Source of the DNA: an uncultured Olsenella sp.
Lineage (GTDB): Bacteria; Actinomycetota; Coriobacteriia; Coriobacteriales; Atopobiaceae
Reading direction: 5' to 3'
Assembly (NCBI GenBank): GCA_900540955.1
Contig: UQIF01000001.1
Coordinates: 62,001 to 126,000 of the forward strand
DNA length: 64,000 nt
The position numbers and the translations under genes were made by a program. Position 1 is the stretch's first letter, and every line of letters begins with the position of its first letter. Under the pieces are notes generated by a model that worked only from the letters and a program-made list of their open reading frames with translations, searched no databases and was not told where the DNA came from. Shown here in pieces: positions 17,825 to 25,374 of the stretch.

Positions 17825-18949
17825 TTAGCCCTCTACGTCGGGAACGGCGCCGTCCATGGAAAAGCCCTTCCAGCTGGGCTCGCCGGTGAAGGTCATCACG
17901 GGCTCCGCCCCGTCGAGCGCGCGCACGGCGCCCGCCGCAAGGGCGTCCATCTCGAAGTCGCCGGCGTAGACCTTCACGGGGGCGATCCACTCGACGCGCT
18001 TGGTCACATAGGAGACGAAGCGGGGGTCGTGGGAGACGCCGCCGGTGAGCACGATGCCGTCGACCTTGCCGCAGACGGCGGCGGCGAAGCCGGCGATGCA
18101 CTTCGCGACCTGGTAAGCCATGGCGTCGTAGACGACCTTTGCCCACTCGTCGCCCTCATCGATGCGCGCGACGATGCTGCGGGCGTCGTCTGTGCCCAAA
18201 AGCCCCACGAGGCCGCCCGTCTTGCCCACGACGGCGTTCATCGATTTTTCGCTCGCGCCTTCGGAGAAGGCCATCTTGACCACAGGCTTTGCCGGAACGT
18301 CGCCGCAGCGGTTGGGGGCGAAGGGGCCGGAGCCTTCGAGGACATCGTTGGTGTCCACCATGCGCCCGTGCTCATGGCAGGCCACCGAAAGGCCTCCGCC
18401 CACGTGGGCGACGATGAAGTTGCCGTCTTCGTAGGCCATGCCGAGCTCCGAGGCGCAGCGGATGGCGCACTCCTTCTGGTTCAGGCAGTGCACGTGGCTT
18501 TTGCGGTAGACGCCGGGCCAGCCGGTGATGCGCGCGACGTCGGCGAGTTCGTCGGTGTCGGGCTGGTTCACGGCGAAGGCGGGGCGGCCGACCTCGCGGG
18601 CAAAGGCGTAAAGGAGCGGCGCGCCGAGGATCGCGGGGTGGTTCACGCCGGCGGCGAGTACATGGTCGCAGACCTTCTGGTCGATGGCGAAGATGCCGCC
18701 GACGGTGGGGCCCATGGCGCCGCAGTAGCCCGAGAAGGCGTCGATGTCGGAAAGCGCGATGCCCTGGTCGGCAAGGGCGTCGAGAATGGTCTTTCTACGG
18801 TATTCGAACTGGTCGGCGGCGCGCTCAAAGGCCGCGAGCTCGTCTGCGGGGTGGGTGACGTTCATGCGGAAGAGCGCCTCCGCGCCGTCGAAGACGGCCA
18901 CCTTGGTGGACGTGGAGCCCGGCGAGAGCGTGAGGATCTTGTGTCCCAT
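17825..18949 (-). CDS. Butyrate kinase-family acyl kinase (set A)
   Basis: Transfers phosphate from an acyl phosphate to ADP, giving ATP and a carboxylate (or the reverse). The 374-residue ASKHA-fold protein has the N-terminal LSPGSTSTKVAVFDG phosphate loop, HVGGGLSVACHEHGRM, and VLTGGVSHD near the C end, as in butyrate and branched-chain acyl kinases. Substrate chain cannot be read. It follows the phosphotransacylase gene by 50 bases on the same strand. A second, divergent copy lies at 43879-45009 in an analogous cassette. Confidence 0.88.
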   Translation of the reverse strand: MGHKILTLSPGSTSTKVAVFDGAEALFRMNVTHPADELAAFERAADQFEYRRKTILDALADQGIALSDIDAFSGYCGAMGPTVGGIFAIDQKVCDHVLAAGVNHPAILGAPLLYAFAREVGRPAFAVNQPDTDELADVARITGWPGVYRKSHVHCLNQKECAIRCASELGMAYEDGNFIVAHVGGGLSVACHEHGRMVDTNDVLEGSGPFAPNRCGDVPAKPVVKMAFSEGASEKSMNAVVGKTGGLVGLLGTDDARSIVARIDEGDEWAKVVYDAMAYQVAKCIAGFAAAVCGKVDGIVLTGGVSHDPRFVSYVTKRVEWIAPVKVYAGDFEMDALAAGAVRALDGAEPVMTFTGEPSWKGFSMDGAVPDVEG

Positions 18950-18999
18950 TGTTTTCCTTTCGTGCGGGCGGGGCGCTGTCCTGCGCCCGCGCTGCTGCG

Positions 19000-20001
19000 T
19001 TAACGGGTGGAGAGGACGAGCATCGCGATGTCGCCGACGATCTCGTCGACGGTGGCGCCGCGGCTCGAGTCGGCGACGGGCTTGGCGAAGCCGTTCAGGG
19101 TGTGGCCGTACGCCGCGCCCTTGGCGAAGCGCTGGACGAGCTTGATGGCGATGTTGGCCGAGTTGAGGTCGGGGAAGACGAGCACGTTCGCGCGCCCGGC
19201 GACCTCGGAGGCACCGCCGACCTTCTTTGCCGCGACGGCCATGTCGATGGCCGCGTCGAGCTGGAGCTCGCCGTCGGCGTCGATGTCCGGCCTGCGCTCA
19301 TGGACGAGGTCAAGCGCCTCGCGCACGCGCTCGACGCTCTGGCCCGCGCCCGAGCCCTTGGTCGAGAACGAGAGGAAGCCCACGCGCGGCTCCCAGCCCA
19401 TGATCGAGCGCACGCCGTCGGCTGCAGAAATGGCGATGGAGGCGAGCTCGGAGGCGTTGGGCTCGGGGTTCAGGCCGCAGTCGGTGAAGCAGATCACGCC
19501 TCCCTCAGGCCCCTCGAAGCCGGGGGTCTCGACGAGCGCGAGGATGGAGGGGACGTCGACGCCCTCGGCAAGACCGATGGTCATCTGGGCGCACATAAGG
19601 ACGTCGCCGGTGGTGTTCACATGGCCGCAGAAGGTGCAGTCGACGTCGCCCAGCTCCTCCATGACCATGGCCCACCACATGGGGTTCTTAAGCTTGCGGC
19701 GGATGCCCTTGGCCGAGAGCATGCGGGGTTTGCCGGCGTCCATGAAGCGGCTCGCGAGCTCTTCGAGGGCGTCGGCGTCGGAGGTGTCCGCGATCTGCAT
19801 GCCGGTGAGGTCGACGCCCGCCTCCTCGGCGGTCGCTCGGATGATGTCGGCGGGGGAGACGAGCACGGGGATGCCGATGCCGTCGTCGGCCACGCGGCGA
19901 GCCGCCTGGAGGGTCTTTGCCGCCTCGCACTCGGGCAGCGCGACGCGCGCCTTGCGCTCGCAGGCCTTGGCGTCCTCGGTGAGCTTCTGGATAAGTGTCA
20001 T
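19000..20001 (-). CDS. Phosphotransacylase, Pta/Ptb family (set A)
   Basis: Exchanges the thioester of an acyl-CoA (or acyl-ACP) for phosphate, giving acyl phosphate. The 333-residue protein matches the PTA_PTB fold: CGHVNTTGDVLMCAQMTIGLA, GFLSFSTKGSG, and the C-terminal VAGRANVLVFPDLNSANIAIKLVQR block. It lacks the long N-terminal domain of large Pta enzymes. The ATG at 20001 has AAAGGAA upstream. It lies between an ACP gene and an acyl kinase gene, so the donor could be ACP-bound; this is inference. Confidence 0.87.
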   Translation of the reverse strand: MTLIQKLTEDAKACERKARVALPECEAAKTLQAARRVADDGIGIPVLVSPADIIRATAEEAGVDLTGMQIADTSDADALEELASRFMDAGKPRMLSAKGIRRKLKNPMWWAMVMEELGDVDCTFCGHVNTTGDVLMCAQMTIGLAEGVDVPSILALVETPGFEGPEGGVICFTDCGLNPEPNASELASIAISAADGVRSIMGWEPRVGFLSFSTKGSGAGQSVERVREALDLVHERRPDIDADGELQLDAAIDMAVAAKKVGGASEVAGRANVLVFPDLNSANIAIKLVQRFAKGAAYGHTLNGFAKPVADSSRGATVDEIVGDIAMLVLSTR

Positions 20002-20020
20002 TGGGGTGTTCCTTTCTACA

Positions 20021-20066
20021 CAAAAGGGGCCCGGCAAGGGGCAAGAAGCGCCTGGCCGGGCCCCTG
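20021..20066 (-). terminator. Partial terminator between ACP and phosphotransacylase genes
   Basis: Eleven-base perfect stem (20025-20035 with 20055-20065, AGGGGCCCGGC) followed on the minus strand by TTTTGTG. It would let part of transcription end after the ACP gene, giving more ACP than enzyme. Confidence 0.65.
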
Positions 20067-20073
20067 GGGGCGA

Positions 20074-20325
20074 CTACATGGAGAGGGCGTCGTCCACGAA
20101 CTTGGCGGCGTCGAGGAAGGTCTTGCACTTGTTGAGCTGCATGTAGGGGACCTCGACCTCGTACTCGTCCTCGAGCGCGGAGGCGAACTGCACGATGTTC
20201 ACGCTCTTGCAGTGCAGGTCATCGACGAAGCTGGTGTTCTCGTCGAGGGTGGAGGCGTCGACGCCGAAGATGTCGGCGGCCTTTTCCTTGAGGATGTCCA
20301 CGACCTCAGCCTGGAAATCGTTCAT
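20074..20325 (-). CDS. Acyl carrier protein-like protein (set A)
   Basis: An 83-residue acidic four-helix protein. In place of the usual DSL motif it has DLHCKSVNIVQ, keeping the serine (S41) for the 4'-phosphopantetheine arm but with Cys-Lys before it. The flanking ALEDEYEVEVP matches the ACP helix III entry. It is 35 bases downstream of the CocE-type hydrolase gene and just upstream of the phosphotransacylase gene. That position, away from any fatty acid synthesis genes, argues for a dedicated carrier rather than the housekeeping ACP. No phosphopantetheinyl transferase is in the window. Confidence 0.85.
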   Translation of the reverse strand: MNDFQAEVVDILKEKAADIFGVDASTLDENTSFVDDLHCKSVNIVQFASALEDEYEVEVPYMQLNKCKTFLDAAKFVDDALSM

Positions 20326-20360
20326 GTGATGCTCCTTGTCTGTTCTCTATTTGCTCTCGT

Positions 20361-22172
20361 CTATTTGTTCTCGTCGCCGTGCCAGATGTAGTCGCCCACC
20401 TGATACTTGGGCGGAATGACCGGAATCTGCAGGTAGGACTGGTGGGACCCGCCGGTGTGGATGACGTGCATGCCGTCCCCGTTGTCGGTCTTGTGGTTCA
20501 TGTCGTTGTCGTGGAACCACTCGGTCTTGATGAAGCGGCCAGCCACGACTACCTGGATCTTCTCGCCCTTGTGCCAGAAGCGGGAGTGCGGGTACATCTC
20601 GACGTCGACGGGAACGATCTCGCCGGGTTTCATGCGCTCCTCCTTCTCGTGGCTGTGCACGGGCTGGAAGTCGCTCGCGTACTTGGGGTCGAGGTCTCGG
20701 TGGCTGCAGCGCAGGAAGCCCCATGCCCCGCGGAAGGGGGCGCCCATGACGCGGATGGGCACGTAGTTGCCGTCGCGGTCGAGCTTGATGACCCAGGGGA
20801 AGAGGTCCATGTTGTCGTAGCCGCGGCACTCGACCTCGAGGTGCAGCTTCATGTAGCCGGTGATTTCGGTGTCCTCGGTGAACTGGTAGGTGAACGTCGT
20901 GGTCTCGGTCTTGGGGTCGTAGACGACCTCGGACTCCTCCGGGTACTCCTCAAAACCGGCCTCATGGTTGGCAGCGTCGAGGTAGAGCTTCTTGTACTCG
21001 GTGCGCTTGAGCGGGAAGGTGTCCTCGGCGCGGCGGCTGGCGTAGTCGTAGTCGTAGGCGTCCATGACGTCGATGCGCACGCGCGGCGTCATCTCCCAGC
21101 CGTTGTGGATCTCCTTGCAGTAGCGGTCGAAGAACTTGCGCACGTCCTCCATGTTTGCCGGGGTGTAGGTATCGGGCCACTCGAAGTCGCGGTGCGCGCG
21201 CATCCATTTTTTCGGCGTGCGGATGCGGCGGAAGCCCTCGAAGGCCCCGCGCAGGTGGTGGTGTACCCAGCCGGCGGTGACGTAGGTGGGGATACGGATC
21301 TTGTTCCAGTCGACGATCTTGTCCCTGTAGTACGCGTTCATCAGGGGATACTTCGCCACCATCGCCGGCGTGTCCTCGATGTAGTTGTTGACCGCCAGTG
21401 CCTGGATGATGTGGGTCTCGTAGTCGGGGTTGGGGATGCCGCCGCAGAAGTAGGACTCGCGGTAGAGGTCGCCTTGGCCCTCCCAGGCGGCGAGACAGGC
21501 GAGGTGGGGCGGGCGCGTGGCGGCGATGCGCCAGTGCGCCATGCAGACGCCGGAGTTGCCGATCATCGTTGCGCGGCCGTTGCACCACTCTTGGGCCGTC
21601 ACCCACTCGATGAAGTCGTAGCCGTCCTGGGCGTCCTGGGAGCCCCAGAGGTAGACGTCGCCCTCGGAGTTGCCCACGCCGCGCGGGTCCACGTTGGCCA
21701 CGGCGTAGCCGTAGTGGCACCAGTAGCCGGGGTCGGGGGCCTCGAACTTGGCGTACTGACTAACGGTCTTGGGGGGCACGCCCATGAGCTGCCAGGAGTC
21801 CATGCCCTCCGAGGGGTTCTTTCCGAACGGCGCGAAGACGCAGATGACGGGGACCTTCTCGGTGGTGTTCGCCGGGCGATAGATGTCGGCGTAGATGGTG
21901 GTGCCGTCGCGCAGCACGCAGGCCACGTCGCGCTCGCACATGACGTTGGGGATGTCGGTCATGTAGGTGTGCGGGTTGTACTTGGCGCAGAAGCCCATGG
22001 TGGCGACCATCTCGCCGTCGCCGGCGTCGGGGTCCTCCTGCAGCTTGCGCTTGATCTCGTCGAGCTCCTCGCGGGACTTGCCCGGGTTGCCCTTGGCGAA
22101 GGGGACCTCGAACTCCTCCTGGTCCTTGCCGAAGGTCATCTTTTTGTAGATGCCCCTGTACTCGTCGGCCAT
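20361..22172 (-). CDS. CocE/NonD-type alpha/beta hydrolase
   Basis: A 603-residue member of the X-Pro dipeptidyl peptidase/cocaine esterase (S15) family: ester, amide or C-C acyl hydrolases with a Ser nucleophile. The nucleophile elbow is GNSGVC with S207. YADIYRP, NVDPRGVGNSEG and the C-terminal jelly-roll-like domain are recognisable; the histidine is probably in HTGGSHQSY. There is no signal peptide, so it is cytoplasmic. The start at 22172 follows GAGAGGAG. It is the first gene of the minus-strand set and divergent from a PucR regulator. Its neighbours suggest that the acyl-enzyme may be resolved onto the ACP rather than water; this is hypothesis. Confidence 0.83.
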   Translation of the reverse strand: MADEYRGIYKKMTFGKDQEEFEVPFAKGNPGKSREELDEIKRKLQEDPDAGDGEMVATMGFCAKYNPHTYMTDIPNVMCERDVACVLRDGTTIYADIYRPANTTEKVPVICVFAPFGKNPSEGMDSWQLMGVPPKTVSQYAKFEAPDPGYWCHYGYAVANVDPRGVGNSEGDVYLWGSQDAQDGYDFIEWVTAQEWCNGRATMIGNSGVCMAHWRIAATRPPHLACLAAWEGQGDLYRESYFCGGIPNPDYETHIIQALAVNNYIEDTPAMVAKYPLMNAYYRDKIVDWNKIRIPTYVTAGWVHHHLRGAFEGFRRIRTPKKWMRAHRDFEWPDTYTPANMEDVRKFFDRYCKEIHNGWEMTPRVRIDVMDAYDYDYASRRAEDTFPLKRTEYKKLYLDAANHEAGFEEYPEESEVVYDPKTETTTFTYQFTEDTEITGYMKLHLEVECRGYDNMDLFPWVIKLDRDGNYVPIRVMGAPFRGAWGFLRCSHRDLDPKYASDFQPVHSHEKEERMKPGEIVPVDVEMYPHSRFWHKGEKIQVVVAGRFIKTEWFHDNDMNHKTDNGDGMHVIHTGGSHQSYLQIPVIPPKYQVGDYIWHGDENK

Positions 22173-22413
22173 GCAAACTCCTCTCGGGTTTTGCCTATCC
22201 GGCACGCGCCCCGCTTCGCGGTTGCGCTTCCGGATCCGTCGTGGACTAGTCTCCCGATTCGGCTGCCTTCGGTCATTGGACTAGGTGACAAACTTTGTGC
22301 GCGGGCGCGGCTTCGGGTGGTACCCGTGAACACCGGGAGCGGGCCATGGGCGAAAACGCGGGTTCCGCGGTATCATGTGGGGGCAAAACAACGTGACGCC
22401 GGGGGACATACGC
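22173..22413. promoter_or_regulatory. Divergent promoter region, cocE-like / pucR
   Basis: Contains the palindrome ACAAA-C-TTTGT (22288-22298) and a direct repeat TGGACTAG at 22242-22249 and 22277-22284. Read on the minus strand the palindrome gives CACAAAG followed 5 bases later by CAC, an arrangement also seen at 24027 and 25228. It is a likely PucR or activator region. Confidence 0.4.
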
Positions 22414-23970
22414 ATGAAATTAAGGACGGTCTTGAACGAGCTCGCCTGCACGGATTGGCGCGCGGGCAAAGAGAAGCTGCTCGACGAGGATGTCCTTCTT
22501 ACCCCCGAGTACGACACGAGCGTCCCGCCCGAGGCGCGCCTTGTGCGCATGTGCCGCTTCTCCGAGTTCCAGGAGGGCGCGGCCAAGCCCGGCCCGAGCC
22601 ACATCATGCTTGTGCTCGCGGGCCCGGAGATCCCCGCCGGGGCGCGTGTCGCCGGCGATTTCGTGCTCGTCGCCGCGCGGGCGAGCTACGATGATTTTCG
22701 CGCCGCCTTCCTCGACCTGCCTGCCAAGGCTGCCGTGCTCGAGCTCAGGCGCGACCGCATGTTTGAGGCGTTCCTGGCCTCCTACGACCTGCCGCAGTTC
22801 GCCAAGCGCTCCTCCGCGGTCCTCGGCAACCCGGTGATCATCACCAACGCCGACATGCGCCTTCTGGGCACTGCCGGGGACTTCCCCGAGGACGCCCCCG
22901 ATGTCCAGCAGGTCCTCTCCCAGGGCTACGTGACCGAGGAGGTCAACACCGCCCTCGAGGACGACGGCATGATCGACTCCGTGCGCCATGCCCGTCACTC
23001 GGTCATGAGCAACGTTGTGCGTTACGGCCGCAGGTGGGTAACCTCGATCATCCATTACCACCACCTCGAGATGGGCCGCTACGACGTTATGGAGAAGGAC
23101 CGGCCCATCACCGGCTTCGACCTCGAGCTCATCGACTACGCGGGCCAGCTCGCCGGCGTCATGATCGATAGGCTGGGCGCCGCGGGCGAGCGCGTGGGGT
23201 CCGGCTCCTCCGTCCTGCGCGACCTTGTGGAGGGGTCCTTCGTCAATGTCCAGACCATGCGCGCGCAGGTGCTGCTCACGAGCCTTCCGCTCGACGTGAG
23301 CTATGTGCTGCTCGTGGTCACCGGGCAGCGCAACGCCGATAAGGACTACCACGCCCGCGTGGGCACCATGTGCGCCCGGGCGCTGCGAAACAGCCTGTGG
23401 TGCGCCCGCGAGAACTGCCTCGTCGTGCTCGCGCCCATCGGAAGGAACGAGACCGCCGGCTACGACGACTATGCGCGCGCCCAGCGTCGCCTGACGTCGA
23501 ACAAGGCCCTCATGACCACCTTGGCGAACAACGAGCTCTCGCTCTTTGTGAGCGAGCCGTTCGCTGATCTGCTCATGTGCCCGGGGCGCCTGCGCGAGGC
23601 GACCGACCTCGAGAAGGCCATCCGCGAGCCCGAGCCCGGGCGCGCCTACTACTACTGGGAGCACCGCTTCGCCGCGCTCGCGAGCTCGGCGGGCGCCCCC
23701 GACCGGCTCGAGATGCTGCTCGACAAGCGCGTGGTCGCCATGGCCGACTACGACCGCGAGCACGGGACCGCCTACCTGCAGACGGCCATCATGAGCGTGC
23801 GCTTCCCCGGCAGCCCCGCCGACGCCGCCGCGGCGCTGAACGTCCACCGCAACACCTACTTCTACCGCATGAACAAGGTGCGCGAGCTGTTCTTCATCGA
23901 CCTGAAGGACGGCGACGACCGCCTGGCACTCAGCTTCTCCGCCTCCATCATGGAGGGCATGGAGAAATAG
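22414..23970 (+). CDS. PucR/CdaR-type transcriptional regulator (set A)
   Basis: A 518-residue regulator with a C-terminal PucR-type helix-turn-helix (about 465-505, DAAAALNVHRNTYFYRMNKVREL), a central GGDEF-like regulatory region and an N-terminal effector region without a recognised domain. These proteins respond to substrates of catabolic pathways. The start at 22414 follows GGGGGA. It is divergent from the CocE-type operon and precedes the flavodoxin gene by 189 bases. A second regulator of the same type, at 38622-39935, sits beside the second cassette. Confidence 0.83.
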   Translation: MKLRTVLNELACTDWRAGKEKLLDEDVLLTPEYDTSVPPEARLVRMCRFSEFQEGAAKPGPSHIMLVLAGPEIPAGARVAGDFVLVAARASYDDFRAAFLDLPAKAAVLELRRDRMFEAFLASYDLPQFAKRSSAVLGNPVIITNADMRLLGTAGDFPEDAPDVQQVLSQGYVTEEVNTALEDDGMIDSVRHARHSVMSNVVRYGRRWVTSIIHYHHLEMGRYDVMEKDRPITGFDLELIDYAGQLAGVMIDRLGAAGERVGSGSSVLRDLVEGSFVNVQTMRAQVLLTSLPLDVSYVLLVVTGQRNADKDYHARVGTMCARALRNSLWCARENCLVVLAPIGRNETAGYDDYARAQRRLTSNKALMTTLANNELSLFVSEPFADLLMCPGRLREATDLEKAIREPEPGRAYYYWEHRFAALASSAGAPDRLEMLLDKRVVAMADYDREHGTAYLQTAIMSVRFPGSPADAAAALNVHRNTYFYRMNKVRELFFIDLKDGDDRLALSFSASIMEGMEK

Positions 23971-24159
23971 GGAGCTGAGCAAGGTGCTTTTATTTCAAGC
24001 TTTTTACCTGCGCATTTGTGACTCAGCACAAAGTACGCACAGGAAGTAGTTCTGTTATCTATACGCCAGCCTAACGGTTTTGGCCCTAACCTTCCCTCAG
24101 TTGATCGCGGCGCGGGGGCGCCGCCGTAGGGCTTTCGCCCGGAGAGGAAAGGGTTCGCC
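23971..24159 (+). promoter_or_regulatory. Promoter region of the iron-sulfur flavodoxin gene
   Basis: Holds the dyad TTTGTG-N6-CACAAA at 24015-24032, with CAC repeated just downstream, and a GC-rich hairpin near 24110. No clear -35/-10 pair was seen. The ribosome site GGAGAGGAAAGGG precedes the ATG. Confidence 0.4.
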
Positions 24160-25158
24160 ATGACCAAGATCGTGGGCGTCTCGTTCGGCACCAAGAACGG
24201 CAACAACGACACCATCTGCAAGGCGGTGCTTCTCGCTGCGCAGAAGCAGGGCTGCGAGGTTGAGTTCATCCGCGCGATGGACCTCGACATCAAGCACTGC
24301 ACCGGCTGCATCACCTGCGTGAAGATGCTCATGAGCGGCACCAAGAACATGTGCGTCCACAAGGACGACTTCGACTGGCTCGCTTTTGAGATGTTCCACG
24401 CCGACGGCGTCGTCATGGTCGACCCGATCTTCGAGACCGGCGCGTCGGGCCTGTTCCACACGATCATGGACCGCTTCGGGCCTCGCATGGACACCGGCAA
24501 CAACTTCATCTCGACGCAGATCGCGCAGGGCCGACTTGCCCAGGGAGGAGACGCCGCGCGCGGCGTTGCCGTGCCCGACCCCGCCATCATGAGCCCGAAG
24601 GCCGTTTCCTATATCGGCATCGGCGGCTCGGACTGGGGCACGCACGTCCAGTCGGAGCACCAGCTCCAGGCCATGACCCCCAGCTGGCAGGTCATCGACA
24701 ACGAGTGGGTCCCCTGGTCCAAGACCGCCCTCATGGACGACGCCCTGATCGACCGCGCCACGCAGATCGGCGAGAACCTCGCCGCCGCGGCAAAGAAGAT
24801 CCAGGAGAACGTCGCAGCGGGCACCGACCCCTACTCGGGCGTCGAGTACCAGGGCAAGAAGGGCATCTGCCCCCACTGTAACTGTAACGACTTCTACATC
24901 GTCCCGGGCGAGAACCGCGCCATCTGCTGCGTCTGCGGCCTTGAGGGCGAGCTGTCCGTCGAAGAAGGCGCCGTCAAGGTCACCTACCGCCCGGAGGACC
25001 TCCACAAGGCCCATGACATCATCTCGGGCAAGCAGATCCACGGCAAGGATATCCAGGAGAACGAGGGCAAGCTCGCCGAGATGAAGAAGACCCAGGCGTA
25101 TAAGGACCGCGTCAACTTCTACAAGAACGCCATCCCGGTCACGGCTCCCGCCAAGTAG
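24160..25158 (+). CDS. Iron-sulfur flavodoxin with C-terminal zinc ribbon (set A)
   Basis: A 332-residue protein. The N-terminal domain is the NADPH-dependent FMN reductase/iron-sulfur flavoprotein fold, with a compact cluster motif C47-x2-C50-x2-C53-x11-C65 inside HCTGCITC. About residues 230-260 form an added zinc ribbon (CPHCNC...CCVCG) not usual for these flavoproteins, followed by a helical tail ending FYKNAIPVTAPAK. It is an electron carrier or small-molecule reductase. The paralogue at 37574-38566 has the same fused architecture. It is followed by a terminator, then the flavoprotein gene. Confidence 0.8.
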   Translation: MTKIVGVSFGTKNGNNDTICKAVLLAAQKQGCEVEFIRAMDLDIKHCTGCITCVKMLMSGTKNMCVHKDDFDWLAFEMFHADGVVMVDPIFETGASGLFHTIMDRFGPRMDTGNNFISTQIAQGRLAQGGDAARGVAVPDPAIMSPKAVSYIGIGGSDWGTHVQSEHQLQAMTPSWQVIDNEWVPWSKTALMDDALIDRATQIGENLAAAAKKIQENVAAGTDPYSGVEYQGKKGICPHCNCNDFYIVPGENRAICCVCGLEGELSVEEGAVKVTYRPEDLHKAHDIISGKQIHGKDIQENEGKLAEMKKTQAYKDRVNFYKNAIPVTAPAK

Positions 25159-25178
25159 GGCTAAGCCGCGGGATTCGC

Positions 25179-25214
25179 GAGGGCCGCCCCGGGATGCCGA
25201 GGCGGCCCTCTTTC
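25179..25214 (+). terminator. Terminator after the flavodoxin gene
   Basis: Ten-base perfect stem GAGGGCCGCC (25179-25188) with 25201-25210, then TTTCT. Confidence 0.75.
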
Positions 25215-25374
25215 TATGGTTCGATCGCACAAAGGCTCACGCGCGGCCCGTTCAACCTCGGTGCGCCTGCACATGGTTCGCCCAGACGTTCCGCGCGAAA
25301 GTGTAGCTGTCGATGTACCTGCAATTCGCATGGCAAACGGGAGCCCGCACGGGCCCTGAATAAGGAGGATTCGC
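25215..25374 (+). promoter_or_regulatory. Promoter region of the flavoprotein gene
   Basis: Contains CACAAAG at 25228-25234 followed 3 bases later by CAC, and a very strong ribosome site TAAGGAGG just before the ATG at 25375. No confident -10/-35. Confidence 0.35.

Noticed and set aside
20379..22694. Long open frame on the plus strand opposite the CocE-type gene
   Set aside because: Same low-complexity antisense pattern, no ribosome site, and the minus-strand protein has clear catalytic motifs.
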